In this document: positions 1 through 9,330 of the stretch, piece after piece
How the letters are laid out: each line of letters opens with the position of its first letter
Position numbering within the stretch: the stretch's first letter is position 1
Assembly (NCBI GenBank): GCA_948468465.1
Contig: CAOKJJ010000014.1
Coordinates: 1-46,011 of the forward strand
Length of the DNA: 46,011 nt
Direction of reading: 5' to 3'
Source of the DNA: an uncultured Eubacterium sp.
Lineage (GTDB): Bacteria; Bacillota_A; Clostridia; Lachnospirales; Lachnospiraceae
The notes under the pieces: generated by a model
What the model saw: the letters and a program-made list of their open reading frames with translations, nothing else
Told to the model about the DNA's origin: nothing
The model's database searches: none
Made by a program: the position numbers and the translations under genes

Positions 1-144
1 CTTTTAGCCACTGGCTGTAGGCCAGGGGCGGATTACGCGACGCGACCGGACGGGGCCATTACGTCTATGCAGAATGCCTAGAAATTCTTAACATTCTGGA
101 GTAGGAGCCGCAAGCCAGGCCAGTTCCCCCTCACCCGGCGTCCG
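1..144 (+). repeat. 144-bp GC-rich dispersed repeat, copy A
   Basis: This segment matches, with a modest number of substitutions, the reverse complement of 45509-45652. Both copies start with CTTTTAGCCACTGGCTGTA and end with CCCCCTCACCCGGCGTCCG. It is visibly richer in G and C than the AT-rich stretch that follows and contains short self-complementary pieces such as AGCCACTGGCT. No open reading frame in it looks real. The copy starts at the first base of the window, so it may extend further left. The family is not one I recognise; it behaves like a dispersed intergenic repeat. Confidence 0.8.
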
Positions 145-198
145 AATAGCCAATTACAGTTCCCTTTGTCAATTCGCTTGTCAATTTTTTAACATTTC

Positions 199-227
199 TT
201 GTATATTTATCCAATAAGGTTTATAAT
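199..227 (+). promoter_or_regulatory. Candidate sigma-A promoter of ackA
   Basis: TTGTAT (199-204) and a perfect TATAAT (222-227) are separated by 17 bp, about 50 bases before the ackA start codon. No pta gene lies directly upstream in this window, so ackA probably has its own promoter here. Confidence 0.55.
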
Positions 228-280
228 ATATGAAGCTGTGCATATATGTGTATATTACTGAAAAATAAAGGAGAAAGATC

Positions 281-1474
281 ATGAATGTATTAGTTATTAA
301 CTGCGGCAGTTCATCATTAAAATACCAGGTCATCAACTCTGATACGGAAAATGTACTTGCAAAAGGGCTTTGTGAGCGGATTGGAATTGACGGAAGGCTG
401 GTATATGAACCGGCGGGAGGGGAAAAAGAAATTACGGAGGCGGCGATGCCGACGCATAAGCAGGCAATCCAGATGGTTATCGACGCCTTGACGAATGAAA
501 AGACAGGTGTTATCAAGAGCCTTGATGAGATCGGGGCGGTTGGACACCGGCTGGTGCATGGCGGGGAAAAGTTTGCCGCGTCTGCGATTATTACGGATGA
601 AATGATTCAGACAGTAGAAGAGTGTTCGGATTTGGCGCCTTTGCACAATCCTGCAAATCTGATCGGGGTGCGTGCATGCCAGGAGCTGATGCCACAGACG
701 CCGATGGTTGGCGTATTCGATACGGCTTTTCATCAGACGATGCCTAAGGAGGCGTATTTGTACGGGGTACCGTATGAATATTATGAAAAGTATGCGGTGC
801 GTAAATATGGGTTCCACGGTACGAGCCATAGTTATGTATCCAAACGCGCGGCTGCTATTTTAGACAAGCCGTATGAATCGTTAAAGACGATCGTGTGCCA
901 TCTGGGAAACGGCGCTTCTGTATGTGCGGTTAAAAACGGGCAGTCAGTGGATACTTCCATGGGATTGTCTCCGCTGGAAGGGCTTGTAATGGGGACCCGT
1001 TCCGGAGATATTGACCCTTCTGCGGTAGAGTTTATTGCGAAAAAAGAAAATCTGGATCTGGCGGGCGTTTTGAATGTGCTGAATAAAAAGTCCGGTGTGA
1101 TGGGATTATCCGGCGTTTCTTCGGATTTTCGTGACCTGGAGGCAGCGGAAGCGGCAGGAAATGAACGTGCGGCAACGGCGCAGCAGGTATTTAATTACCG
1201 TGTTTTAAAATATATCGGCGCGTATACGGCGGCTATGAACGGTGTGGACTGCATCTGCTTTACCGCGGGGCTTGGGGAAAATAATGGTGTGATCCGCAAG
1301 CAGATTTGTGATAATCTCGCGTATCTTGGCATTCAGATTGATGATGAGGCAAATAAGAAACGGGGAGAAGAGGTAGTGATTTCAACACCGGATTCCAAAG
1401 TGAAAGTGCTTGTTATTCCGACGAATGAAGAGCTTGCCATCGCACGTGAGACAGTTGCTTTGGTCAATAAATAA
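281..1474 (+). CDS. ackA: Acetate kinase
   Basis: A 397-aa protein, the usual length for acetate kinase, which transfers phosphate between acetyl phosphate and ADP to give acetate and ATP. This is the substrate-level ATP step of fermentation in the cytoplasm. The N-terminal family signature [12 protein letters not shown] (about residues 5-16), the GFHGTSH motif and the TRSGDIDP segment are all present, as expected for the ASKHA phosphotransferase fold. The ATG follows AAAGGAGAAAG at normal spacing. Phosphotransacetylase, often its neighbour, is not in this window. The next gene has a separate promoter, so ackA is likely a single-gene transcript. Confidence 0.98.
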   Translation: MNVLVINCGSSSLKYQVINSDTENVLAKGLCERIGIDGRLVYEPAGGEKEITEAAMPTHKQAIQMVIDALTNEKTGVIKSLDEIGAVGHRLVHGGEKFAASAIITDEMIQTVEECSDLAPLHNPANLIGVRACQELMPQTPMVGVFDTAFHQTMPKEAYLYGVPYEYYEKYAVRKYGFHGTSHSYVSKRAAAILDKPYESLKTIVCHLGNGASVCAVKNGQSVDTSMGLSPLEGLVMGTRSGDIDPSAVEFIAKKENLDLAGVLNVLNKKSGVMGLSGVSSDFRDLEAAEAAGNERAATAQQVFNYRVLKYIGAYTAAMNGVDCICFTAGLGENNGVIRKQICDNLAYLGIQIDDEANKKRGEEVVISTPDSKVKVLVIPTNEELAIARETVALVNK

Positions 1475-1500
1475 ATGCAAAAAATAAATTTTATTTTATA

Positions 1501-1529
1501 TTGACAAATAATTCACATTTGGTTATACT
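1501..1529 (+). promoter_or_regulatory. Sigma-A promoter of the DUF177-rpmF transcript
   Basis: A consensus TTGACA (1501-1506) and TATACT (1524-1529) are spaced by exactly 17 bp. They sit in an AT-rich gap after ackA and point at the DUF177 gene. Predicted transcription starts near 1536, which gives a leader of about 60 nt. Confidence 0.75.
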
Positions 1530-1545
1530 TTTTTCGTGTATGTTT

Positions 1546-1580
1546 GAAAGCCTGTACAAATGGCTATACAGGCGTCTTTC
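1546..1580 (+). promoter_or_regulatory. Leader hairpin before the DUF177-rpmF genes
   Basis: The arms GAAAGCCTGTA (1546-1556) and TACAGGC..CTTTC (1567-1580) can pair around a 10-nt loop, with a 2-nt bulge. The hairpin begins right after the predicted transcription start and ends 18 nt before the DUF177 start codon. It has no T tract, so it is more likely an mRNA-stabilising or translational structure than a terminator. Its role is not known. Confidence 0.4.
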
Positions 1581-1598
1581 AGACAGATAGGAGGCCCG

Positions 1599-2150
1599 AT
1601 GGTTTTAGATCTTTCCGAAATATATTCCAACTGGAACGCGGCAGAAGAAAAAACAGTTCATCTGGATATGGATTCCGTCAAGTCTAAAATGGGCGTATTT
1701 CCTATTTTAAAAAAGGAACCATTCACACTGCATCTGACAAACGAGGAGAACAAGCGGCTGCTGATCCAAGGAGCGTTGGATGTAACGATATCTGTCCCAT
1801 GTGACCGTTGTTTAACGGAAGTTTTGACAACGCTGCATCTGGTCATTGATAAAAATCTTCCGATAGAACATGCAAAAGGCGCAGGCCCTGTGATAGAATC
1901 GGAAGAAGATGACGACCAATTGGAACAGCTGGAATATATGAATGGCTGCCAGCTAGACGCAGACCGGCTTGTATACGGGGAAATCCTGTTCGCATGGCCG
2001 GCAAAGGTGCTGTGCAAAGAAGACTGCAGAGGAATTTGCCCAAGCTGCGGCGCAAATTTAAATGAAACAGCATGCAGCTGCGACTGGACAGTGCCGGACC
2101 TGCGGATGGCGGCGTTTCAAGATGTGTTTAACAAGTTTAAGGAGGTGTAA
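1599..2150 (+). CDS. yceD: DUF177 / YceD family protein
   Basis: A 183-aa member of the DUF177 family, which in most bacteria sits directly before rpmF and has been linked to 23S rRNA maturation or accumulation. The C-terminal half has the characteristic cysteine pairs CRGICPSCGAN and CSCDW, a likely zinc knuckle, after a cysteine in the VPCDRC segment. I chose the ATG at 1599 because GATAGGAGG lies just ahead of it; an in-frame codon at 1560 would fall inside the leader hairpin. The gene ends 4 nt before rpmF, whose ribosome binding site (AAGGAGGTG) lies inside its last codons, so the two are probably translationally coupled. Confidence 0.9.
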   Translation: MVLDLSEIYSNWNAAEEKTVHLDMDSVKSKMGVFPILKKEPFTLHLTNEENKRLLIQGALDVTISVPCDRCLTEVLTTLHLVIDKNLPIEHAKGAGPVIESEEDDDQLEQLEYMNGCQLDADRLVYGEILFAWPAKVLCKEDCRGICPSCGANLNETACSCDWTVPDLRMAAFQDVFNKFKEV

Positions 2151-2154
2151 GCAG

Positions 2155-2334
2155 ATGTCTATTTGTCCAAAAAATAAAACTTCTAAGAGCAGAAGAGATA
2201 AAAGAAGAGCAAACTGGAAAATGACGGCTCCTACATTAGTAAAATGCAATAAATGTGGAGAGCTTATGGTACCGCATCGTGTATGTAAAAACTGCGGGAC
2301 TTATAACAAAAAAGAGATCATTGCGGTAGATTAA
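2155..2334 (+). CDS. rpmF: 50S ribosomal protein L32
   Basis: A 59-aa basic protein beginning MSICPKNKTSKSRRDKRRAN and ending in a four-cysteine zinc ribbon (CNKCGE ... CKNCGTY), which is diagnostic of the cysteine-containing form of L32. It is a structural protein of the large ribosomal subunit. The start is fixed by the AAGGAGGTG upstream and by the conserved N-terminus; a longer in-frame reading would run back into the DUF177 gene. A strong intrinsic terminator follows, so DUF177-rpmF looks like a two-gene unit. As a C+ type L32 it would be expected to need zinc. Confidence 0.97.
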   Translation: MSICPKNKTSKSRRDKRRANWKMTAPTLVKCNKCGELMVPHRVCKNCGTYNKKEIIAVD

Positions 2335-2364
2335 TACATGGATTTAAAATCCGCAGAAAAAGGG

Positions 2365-2398
2365 AAAGGCTTTACATAGCGTTATGTAAAGCCTTTTT
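2365..2398 (+). terminator. Intrinsic terminator after rpmF
   Basis: A perfect stem of AAAGGCTTTACATA with TATGTAAAGCCTTT closes on a GCGT loop and runs into a T tract. It ends the DUF177-rpmF transcript 30 nt after the rpmF stop codon. Confidence 0.93.
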
Positions 2399-2468
2399 CT
2401 ATGATTTATACTTTTTATTTGCGCAGGCTTTTTGATTTTTATATAATACGAGGGAATAAATTTTTGTA

Positions 2469-2497
2469 TTGATTTATAGAATCACATATAGTATATT
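2469..2497 (+). promoter_or_regulatory. Candidate promoter of the plsX-acpP operon
   Basis: TTGATT (2469-2474) and TATATT (2492-2497) are 17 bp apart. A second candidate lies upstream: TTGCGC (2419-2424) with a perfect TATAAT (2442-2447), also at 17 bp. I cannot tell which is used. No FapR-like operator was recognised. Confidence 0.45.
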
Positions 2498-2621
2498 GTA
2501 AATGATTTGTTACCAGTGTATGGAATTTATGCATGTCTATAACGCCGTGACAGTTTTTAGAGTGACCGAAACGGCTGTGTGGAATCTAAGGATATGCAGG
2601 TGTATCAAACAGGAGGACTTC

Positions 2622-3641
2622 ATGAGTAAAAAAATCAGAGTAGTCGTCGATGCCATGGGCGGGGACAACGCGCCGGGTGAAATTGTAAAGGGGGCGCTGC
2701 AGGCGCTGGAGACGCAGAAAAATCTGACGCTGGTCTTTGCAGGACAAAAGATACCACTGGAAACGGAGCTGAAAAAGCATCAGTATGACGCGGGCCGGGT
2801 GGAAACCGTCTTTGCGGAAGAAGTGATTGAGATGGCGGAGCCTCCGGTTGCGGCGATCCGTAAGAAAAAAGATTCTTCGATCGTTGTTGGACTGAACATG
2901 GTAAAGCGTAAAGAAGCGGATGCGTTCGTATCCGCGGGCAGTACTGGAGCTGTTTTGGCAGGCGGGCAGCTGATTGTCGGCAGGTTAAAAGGCGTGGAAC
3001 GTCCGCCGCTTGCGCCGTTAATCCCTACGGCAAAAGGAGTGTCGCTGCTAATAGACTGCGGCGCAAACGTAGATGCCAGAGCGTCTCAGCTTGTACAGTT
3101 TGCGAAAATGGGCTCCGTTTACATGGAACGTGTGATAGGAGTTAAGCGTCCGCGTGTGGCAATCGTTAATATCGGCGCAGAAGAAGAGAAAGGAAACGCG
3201 CTTGTCAAAGAAACCATGCCGCTGTTAAAACAGTGTAAGGAACTTCATTTTATCGGCAGCATTGAAGCGCGGGATATCCCGTATGGGGCTGCGGATGTGA
3301 TTGTATGCGAGGCATTTGTCGGCAATGTCATATTAAAGCTGTATGAAGGTACAAGCTCCATGCTGCTTGCGCAGGTGAAAAAGACGATGATGAGTTCTTT
3401 GCGGACAAAGATCGGGGCGCTTCTTATAAAACCGGCGCTGAAAAAAACGCTGAAAGGCTTTGACGCTTCCCAGTACGGCGGGGCGCCGATGCTTGGCTTA
3501 AAGGGGCTGGTCGTAAAGACACATGGCAGCGCCAAAGCGTCTGAGGTCAGACAATCCGTGATTCAGTGCGTGAACTTTTCAAAGCAAAAGATAAATGAAA
3601 AAATCAGCCAGCAGCTGTCGGCTGAACAGACGTCTGAATGA
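2622..3641 (+). CDS. plsX: Phosphate acyltransferase PlsX
   Basis: A 339-aa protein that converts acyl-ACP and phosphate to acyl phosphate, the donor used by PlsY to start phospholipid synthesis. The N-terminal [12 protein letters not shown] motif, the ISCGANV-like segment ([10 protein letters not shown]), and the C-terminal [10 protein letters not shown] and VKTHGSAKA blocks are typical. The ATG at 2622 is preceded by AGGAGG; the in-frame extension back to 2502 has no ribosome binding site and does not look like protein. Acyl carrier protein, the product of its reaction partner, is encoded 46 nt downstream. PlsX is a soluble, peripherally membrane-associated enzyme. Confidence 0.97.
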   Translation: MSKKIRVVVDAMGGDNAPGEIVKGALQALETQKNLTLVFAGQKIPLETELKKHQYDAGRVETVFAEEVIEMAEPPVAAIRKKKDSSIVVGLNMVKRKEADAFVSAGSTGAVLAGGQLIVGRLKGVERPPLAPLIPTAKGVSLLIDCGANVDARASQLVQFAKMGSVYMERVIGVKRPRVAIVNIGAEEEKGNALVKETMPLLKQCKELHFIGSIEARDIPYGAADVIVCEAFVGNVILKLYEGTSSMLLAQVKKTMMSSLRTKIGALLIKPALKKTLKGFDASQYGGAPMLGLKGLVVKTHGSAKASEVRQSVIQCVNFSKQKINEKISQQLSAEQTSE

Positions 3642-3687
3642 CAGGATTCCAAATAGAAAAAAGATAAAAAAGGAGGAGAAAGTCGTC

Positions 3688-3918
3688 ATGGAATTCGAGA
3701 AAATCAAAAAAATCATCGCAGAAGTATTAAATGTGGATGAGGAAGAAATTACAATGGACACTACTTTTGTAGATGATCTTGGTGCTGATTCCCTGGACGT
3801 GTTCCAGATTATTATGGGCATCGAAGAAGAATTTGATATCGAAATCGCCAATGAGGAAGCAGAAAAGATTGCGACTGTAGGCGATGCCGTAGAGCAGATT
3901 AAAAATGCATTAAACTAA
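3688..3918 (+). CDS. acpP: Acyl carrier protein
   Basis: A 76-aa acidic protein with the GADSLD motif. Ser35 is the expected attachment site for 4'-phosphopantetheine. It carries growing acyl chains in type II fatty acid synthesis and supplies acyl-ACP to PlsX. The start at 3688 follows AAGGAGGAG. Earlier in-frame codons overlap the plsX end in another frame and encode a lysine/arginine-rich stretch unlike ACP. A phosphopantetheinyl transferase gene is encoded about 12 kb downstream at 15790, although its broad Sfp type does not prove that this ACP is its substrate. Confidence 0.97.
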   Translation: MEFEKIKKIIAEVLNVDEEEITMDTTFVDDLGADSLDVFQIIMGIEEEFDIEIANEEAEKIATVGDAVEQIKNALN

Positions 3919-3926
3919 TGGAGAAA

Positions 3927-3964
3927 GGGTGTTTTGAGACGATGGCAGTTGTTTTAAAACACCC
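3927..3964 (+). terminator. Hairpin between acpP and rnc, possible attenuating terminator
   Basis: GGGTGTTTT (3927-3935) pairs perfectly with AAAACACCC (3956-3964) over a 20-nt loop, just after the acpP stop codon. No T run follows the stem, so termination would be weak. It could separate the very high expression needed for acpP from the lower level needed for rnc-smc, or act as an RNA-processing site. Confidence 0.35.
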
Positions 3965-3996
3965 CTTGCAGTTTAAAAACAGAAAGTGAGAGTGTA

Positions 3997-4683
3997 ATGA
4001 GAAAACAGTTGGAATTTCAGGAAGTAATTGGCTATGAGTTTCAGGAACCGGGGCTGCTGCAGCAGGCGCTGACGCACAGCTCCTACGCAAATGAAAAGCG
4101 GATGAAAAAACATTCGGATAATGAAAGGCTGGAGTTTTTAGGGGATGCGGTGCTGGAGATTATATCCAGCGAGTATTTGTACCATCAGTTTCCGGATCTG
4201 CAGGAAGGGGAGCTGACGAAAATGCGTGCAAGCCTTGTATGTGAGCAGACGCTTGCCAATTGTACCAGGCAGATGCAGCTTGGCGATTATCTGCTGCTTG
4301 GCAGAGGGGAGGACCATACCGGCGGGAGAAAGCGCAGTTCGATTTTATCCGATGCACTGGAGGCAGTCATTGGAGCGATTTATCTGGACGGTGGTTTTGC
4401 TAGTGCAAAAGAGTTCATTCTGAAATTTATCCTGACAGACATTGCGCATAAGCAGCTCTTTTTTGATAGCAAGACTATCTTGCAGGAGACTGTCCAGGGA
4501 CAGAATCTGGGGGCCATGAGTTATAAGCTGGTTGGAGAGAGCGGGCCGGACCATGACAAAGTCTTCCGGATAGAACTGTGGATTGGCAGCCAGAAGATGA
4601 GCGCTGGAGAGGGCCATACGAAAAAAGCGGCGGAACAGGAGGCGGCATATCAGGCATTAATACATTTACAGGGAAAAAAATAA
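3997..4683 (+). CDS. rnc: Ribonuclease III
   Basis: A 228-aa double-strand-specific endoribonuclease that processes rRNA precursors and structured mRNAs. The catalytic signature NERLEFLGDAVLE is at residues 42-54, and the second acidic cluster lies in SDALEAVIGAIYLDGG. A C-terminal dsRNA-binding domain (about 155-226) ends with GEGHTKKAAEQEAAYQAL. It lies 18 nt before smc, the common clostridial order, so the two are probably co-transcribed. Confidence 0.97.
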   Translation: MRKQLEFQEVIGYEFQEPGLLQQALTHSSYANEKRMKKHSDNERLEFLGDAVLEIISSEYLYHQFPDLQEGELTKMRASLVCEQTLANCTRQMQLGDYLLLGRGEDHTGGRKRSSILSDALEAVIGAIYLDGGFASAKEFILKFILTDIAHKQLFFDSKTILQETVQGQNLGAMSYKLVGESGPDHDKVFRIELWIGSQKMSAGEGHTKKAAEQEAAYQALIHLQGKK

Positions 4684-4701
4684 AAAACAGCGGAGGAGAG
4701 A

Positions 4702-7700
4702 ATGTATTTAAAGAGCATAGAGGTGCATGGCTTTAAGTCTTTCGCAAATAAGATCGTGTTTGACTTTCACAATGGAATTACAGGCATTGTCGGCCCGAAC
4801 GGAAGCGGCAAAAGCAATGTGGCGGACGCGGTCAGATGGGTATTGGGTGAGCAGAGCGCGAAGCAGCTGCGCGGCTCCAGTATGCAGGATGTTATTTTTG
4901 CAGGGACAGAGAACCGCAGGCCGGTAAGTTATGCGTATGTGGCGATTACGCTGGACAACGCGGATCATGTGCTGCCTGTGGAATATGAGGAAGTTACGAT
5001 TGCCAGACGTGTCTATCGTTCCGGTGAGAGCGAATATCTGCTAAATGGGAGCGGATGCAGGTTAAAGGACGTATATGAACTGTTTTACGATACCGGCATC
5101 GGCAAGGAAGGCTATTCGATTATCGGACAGGGCCAGATCGAACGGATTTTAAGCGGTAAGCCGGAGGAGCGGCGCGAGCTGTTTGACGAAGCGGCGGGAA
5201 TCGTAAAATTTAAGCGCAGAAAGGCGGAGGCGCAGAAAAAACTCGAACATGAGCGGGAAAATATGGTGCGCATCCATGATATTTTGACAGAGCTGGAGCG
5301 GCAGGTCGTTCCGCTGGAAAAGCAGGCGGAGAAAGCAAAGATTTATATCCGGAAAAAAGACGAGTTAAAAGTATTTGAGGTCAATTTATTTTTGCTTGAT
5401 ATGGAGCGCGGGCAGGAACAGTTAAAAGAAACAGAGGAAAAATATGAGATTGCCGACGCGCAGTTAAAAGAAACGCAGGCTCAGTTTGAACAGACCCGCA
5501 CAGAGTACGAAAATCTGACAAAACAGCTGGAACAGACCGAGACGCAGATTACGGATACAAGAAATAAAATTAGTGACTGCGCCGTGCACAAGGGAAAGCT
5601 GGAAGGTGAGATCAACGTTTTATTAGAACAGATCCATACGGCGAGGATGTCACAGGAGCATTATAAAAACCGCAGGGAAGCCATTGAAAAAGACAGCAGC
5701 GAGCGGCAAAAGGACAGACAGGAATATGAAAATCAAAAATCCGTCCTGGATGCGAAGCTGGCGGAAATCGCACAAGAACGTGAAAGTGCCAGACAGTGCC
5801 TGGAACAGGTCAAAGAGTGTATCACATCATGTAATGAGGTGATTGAGCACGGAAAAAACGAGATTATTGAGCTGTTAAATCACAAGGGCGCGGTCAAAGG
5901 ACAGCAGCAGCGGGCGGATATGATGCTGGAACAGGTCAATATCCGAAACGCGCAGCTAAACCAGCGCAAGCTGCGCCGAAAAAGCGAAGAAGCCGATCTG
6001 GAAAACGTCCTCAGACAGCATCAGGAGACGCTGCATACGTTGGAAATGCGTATTATGCAGCTGATGGAGGCGCAGAAGCAGTGTGACATCGCGCAGCAGG
6101 AAAAAAGGCGCAGCATGGAAGAAGTGCGCGCACAGCTGGAACAGATTGCAACGGAATTTCATAAAACGCAGTCCAGACTCGAAACGCTTCGAAATATTTC
6201 CGAGCGTTATGACGGCTATGGAAACAGCATCCGCCGCGTGATGGAGCTAAAAGCAAAAGAACCTGGCATCCAAGGGGTTGTGGCTGATTTAATAAAAACA
6301 GAAAAAAAATATGAAACCGCGATCGAAACGGCGCTTGGCGGCAGCATCCAAAATATTGTAACGGATAATGAAGAGACAGCCAAGAAGATGGTACGTTTTT
6401 TAAAGGAAAATAAATACGGGCGCGCGACGTTTTTGCCGCTTACAAGCGTAAACGGTAAAAATACAAACCGTAACGAACGGGCGTTAGCGGGCAATGGCGT
6501 GATTGGCATGGCAAATACACTTGTGAAGACAGAAAAAGCCTACGAAGGCGTGATGTCTTATCTGCTCGGCCGTATCTATGTCGTAGACCATATCGACCAT
6601 GCCGTGCAGCTGGCAAGGGAATTTCACTATTCTCTCAATATCGTGACGCTGGAAGGCGAGCATTTGATGCCGGGCGGTTCAATTTCAGGCGGCGCTTTTC
6701 GAAACAGCAGCAACCTGCTGGGGCGGAAAAGAGAGCTGGAAGAGCTGGAAACAAAGCTAAAGCAGTTAAACGAAACGCGTGACCATCTGACGAATCGCCA
6801 ACAGGAAATAAAGTCTGCACAAGAGCTGCTGCGCAAAGAGCAGGAAGAACACAAAGCAGCCAGCCAGCAGGCGTACCTGGAGCAGAATACCGCAAAGATC
6901 AATCTGGACCGTGTCTTAGAGCAAAAATACGAGGGCGAAAAAGCAGCGGCCGCATTGTTAAATGAAACAAAAGAGCTGGAGCAGCAAAAAGAGCAGGTAG
7001 GCAAAGAACGCAGCCGCATCGCCGCTCAGCTGGAGGAATTGTCAGAAAAAGAGCGTCAGATTAACGAAGAGACGCAGGAAGCGCAAAAAACGCTGGAAGA
7101 ACAGACCAAATCCGAACAGGAGTATGCAAAAGCATTATCTGATATTCAGATGGAAGAGGCAAATGTCAGCCAGCAGGCAGGATTTATTCATGAAAATATC
7201 CACCGTATTGACACAGAACTGGAAAAACTGTCACAAGAGCTGTCACAGCTGGAGGGCGGAGCGGAACATGCCGATGCGGATGTAGCAGAAAAACAGCAGC
7301 AAATCGAAAAGCTTAAGACGGATATTGCACAGTCTGCGGCTGACCATACAAAATGGGAGCATCATCTGGAAGAAACGCTGAAACAAAAAGAAATCATGAG
7401 CGCACAGCAAAAGGGATTTTTCACAAAGCGGGAAGAACTGTCTGAACGCAAAAATGTCCTGGATAAGGAAATCTTTCGATTAACCAGCCAAAAAGAAAAG
7501 CTGGAAGAAGCAAAGGAATCCCAGACAAACTATATGTGGAGCGAGTACGAACTGACCCCGCATCAGGCAGTGAAGCTGCGTGATACGCAGTTCGACGACC
7601 CTTCCAAAACGAAAAATCTGATCAGGCAGACAAAGGAAGAAATCCGAAAACTCGGAGATGTGAATGTAAACGCGATTGAAGAGTACAAGGAAGTATCCGA

Positions 7701-8259
7701 GCGGTACGGATTTTTAAAAAACCAGCATGACGACCTCATCCAGGCGGAACAGACGCTGCTTGGCATTATTGAAGAGCTGGATACGGGCATGCGTAAGCAG
7801 TTCGCGGAAAAATTCGCGGAAATCCAGCAGGAATTTGATAAAGCATTTAAACAGCTGTTCGGCGGCGGAAAAGGAACGCTGGAACTGATGGAAGACGAAG
7901 AGATCTTAGAATGCGGCATCCGGATCATCGCGCATCCGCCAGGCAAAAAGCTCCAGAATATGATGCAGCTTTCCGGCGGGGAAAAGGCACTGACAGCAAT
8001 CGCGCTGCTGTTTGCGATTCAGAACTTAAAGCCGTCTCCGTTTTGCCTGTTAGATGAGATTGAAGCGGCATTAGACGACAGCAACGTCAATCGCTTCGCG
8101 CAGTATCTGCATAAGCTGACGAAAAACACACAGTTTATTGTGATAACGCACAGACGCGGAACGATGGCGGCAGCAGACCGGCTGTACGGGATTACGATGC
8201 AGGAAAAAGGTGTTTCCACACTCGTGTCTGTCAGCCTGATAGAAAATGATTTGAGTTAG
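4702..8259 (+). CDS. smc: Chromosome segregation ATPase SMC
   Basis: An 1185-aa condensin subunit that, with ScpA and ScpB, loops and compacts the chromosome. Visible domains in order are: Walker A GPNGSGKSN (31-39); a long coiled coil rich in E, K and Q; the hinge (about 500-660, containing ETALGGSIQNIV and MPGGSISGGAF); the returning coiled coil; the ABC signature LSGGEK (1090-1095); and Walker B LLDEIEAALD (1116-1125). Length matches the family. The GGAGGAG ribosome binding site is close to the ATG. The stop codon is followed after 54 nt by ftsY, consistent with one operon running rnc-smc-ftsY. Confidence 0.98.
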   Translation: MYLKSIEVHGFKSFANKIVFDFHNGITGIVGPNGSGKSNVADAVRWVLGEQSAKQLRGSSMQDVIFAGTENRRPVSYAYVAITLDNADHVLPVEYEEVTIARRVYRSGESEYLLNGSGCRLKDVYELFYDTGIGKEGYSIIGQGQIERILSGKPEERRELFDEAAGIVKFKRRKAEAQKKLEHERENMVRIHDILTELERQVVPLEKQAEKAKIYIRKKDELKVFEVNLFLLDMERGQEQLKETEEKYEIADAQLKETQAQFEQTRTEYENLTKQLEQTETQITDTRNKISDCAVHKGKLEGEINVLLEQIHTARMSQEHYKNRREAIEKDSSERQKDRQEYENQKSVLDAKLAEIAQERESARQCLEQVKECITSCNEVIEHGKNEIIELLNHKGAVKGQQQRADMMLEQVNIRNAQLNQRKLRRKSEEADLENVLRQHQETLHTLEMRIMQLMEAQKQCDIAQQEKRRSMEEVRAQLEQIATEFHKTQSRLETLRNISERYDGYGNSIRRVMELKAKEPGIQGVVADLIKTEKKYETAIETALGGSIQNIVTDNEETAKKMVRFLKENKYGRATFLPLTSVNGKNTNRNERALAGNGVIGMANTLVKTEKAYEGVMSYLLGRIYVVDHIDHAVQLAREFHYSLNIVTLEGEHLMPGGSISGGAFRNSSNLLGRKRELEELETKLKQLNETRDHLTNRQQEIKSAQELLRKEQEEHKAASQQAYLEQNTAKINLDRVLEQKYEGEKAAAALLNETKELEQQKEQVGKERSRIAAQLEELSEKERQINEETQEAQKTLEEQTKSEQEYAKALSDIQMEEANVSQQAGFIHENIHRIDTELEKLSQELSQLEGGAEHADADVAEKQQQIEKLKTDIAQSAADHTKWEHHLEETLKQKEIMSAQQKGFFTKREELSERKNVLDKEIFRLTSQKEKLEEAKESQTNYMWSEYELTPHQAVKLRDTQFDDPSKTKNLIRQTKEEIRKLGDVNVNAIEEYKEVSERYGFLKNQHDDLIQAEQTLLGIIEELDTGMRKQFAEKFAEIQQEFDKAFKQLFGGGKGTLELMEDEEILECGIRIIAHPPGKKLQNMMQLSGGEKALTAIALLFAIQNLKPSPFCLLDEIEAALDDSNVNRFAQYLHKLTKNTQFIVITHRRGTMAAADRLYGITMQEKGVSTLVSVSLIENDLS

Positions 8260-8313
8260 ATGCAGACACGCTCTGGATGCAGACACGCTATAGCTATAGA
8301 AAGGGATTATTAC

Positions 8314-9249
8314 ATGGGAGAAAAAAAAGGTTTTTTTAAACGTCTGGTAGAAGGACTCACAAAGACGAGAGACAATATAGCCGCAGGCATAGACGCAGTA
8401 TTCAGCGGCTTTTCCAAAATCGACGAGGAGTTTTATGAAGAGATCGAAGAAATACTTGTCATGGGTGATCTCGGCGTAAAGGCAACCGAAGCGATCATTG
8501 AAAATCTAAAGCAGAAAGTAAAAGAACAGCATATCAAAGACCCGGCGGCATGCAAGGAACTTTTGATCAACAGCATTAAAGAACAGATGGAAGTAGGAGA
8601 AACGGCCTACCGGTTTGAAGAAGAACGCGCCGTTGTGCTTGTCATCGGCGTAAATGGTGTCGGGAAGACTACAACCGTTGGCAAGCTGGCAGGAAAATTT
8701 AAAGAGCAGGGCAAAAAAGTCATACTCGGCGCCGCGGACACGTTTCGCGCGGCAGCCGGCGGACAGCTGTCCGAATGGGCAAACCGGGCAGGCGTGGAGA
8801 TGATCGGCGGACAGGAAGGCGCAGATCCGGCATCCGTCGTATACGATGCGGTAGCGGCCGCAAAAGCAAGAAACGCGGATATTTTACTGTGCGATACGGC
8901 AGGAAGGCTGCACAATAAAAAGAACCTGATGGAAGAGCTGAAAAAAATCAACCGCATATTAGAACGGGAATTTGCCGAGGCATACCGGGAAACGCTCGTC
9001 GTACTGGATGCCACGACCGGGCAGAACGCGCTCAGCCAGGCAAAACAGTTCCAAGAAGTGGCGGACATTACAGGAATCGTACTGACAAAAATGGACGGTA
9101 CGGCAAAAGGAGGAATCGCGGTTGCGATTCAGTCAGAGCTTGGCATTCCTGTAAAATATATCGGAGTCGGGGAATCCATCGACGATCTGCAGAAGTTCGA
9201 TGCAGAGCAGTTTGTGAACGCGCTGTTTCATAAGGCAGAAGAAGCATAA
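8314..9249 (+). CDS. ftsY: Signal recognition particle receptor FtsY
   Basis: A 311-aa SRP receptor GTPase that docks Ffh-ribosome complexes at the membrane. It has a short helical N domain (about 1-95), then the G domain with P-loop GVNGVGKT (112-119), DTAGR, TKMDG and the closing GVGESIDDL segment. The acidic A region seen in enterobacterial FtsY is lacking, as is usual in Firmicutes. I placed the start at 8314 after AAAGGG; the upstream in-frame codons lie in a short tandem repeat (a 13-base unit, ATGCAGACACGCT, occurs twice at 8260-8290). Confidence 0.96.
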   Translation: MGEKKGFFKRLVEGLTKTRDNIAAGIDAVFSGFSKIDEEFYEEIEEILVMGDLGVKATEAIIENLKQKVKEQHIKDPAACKELLINSIKEQMEVGETAYRFEEERAVVLVIGVNGVGKTTTVGKLAGKFKEQGKKVILGAADTFRAAAGGQLSEWANRAGVEMIGGQEGADPASVVYDAVAAAKARNADILLCDTAGRLHNKKNLMEELKKINRILEREFAEAYRETLVVLDATTGQNALSQAKQFQEVADITGIVLTKMDGTAKGGIAVAIQSELGIPVKYIGVGESIDDLQKFDAEQFVNALFHKAEEA

Positions 9250-9330
9250 ATGCAGAAAGCATTGACTATTTCCACAGAAAGTGCGAAAATAAGTCTGACA
9301 GAAATGAACTGGAAAAGGAGAGTCGATCGA

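Noticed and set aside
2399..2621. Possible FapR operator ahead of plsX
   Set aside because: I found no sequence resembling the FapR consensus in the gap; only promoter-like hexamers.
6216..7946. Several minus-strand open frames opposite smc
   Set aside because: They are Ser/Phe/Cys-rich antisense readings of the coiled-coil codons.
8260..8313. N-terminal extension of FtsY and a tandem ATGCAGACACGCT repeat
   Set aside because: The in-frame start lacks a ribosome binding site; the repeat is only two short units between genes and I see no function.
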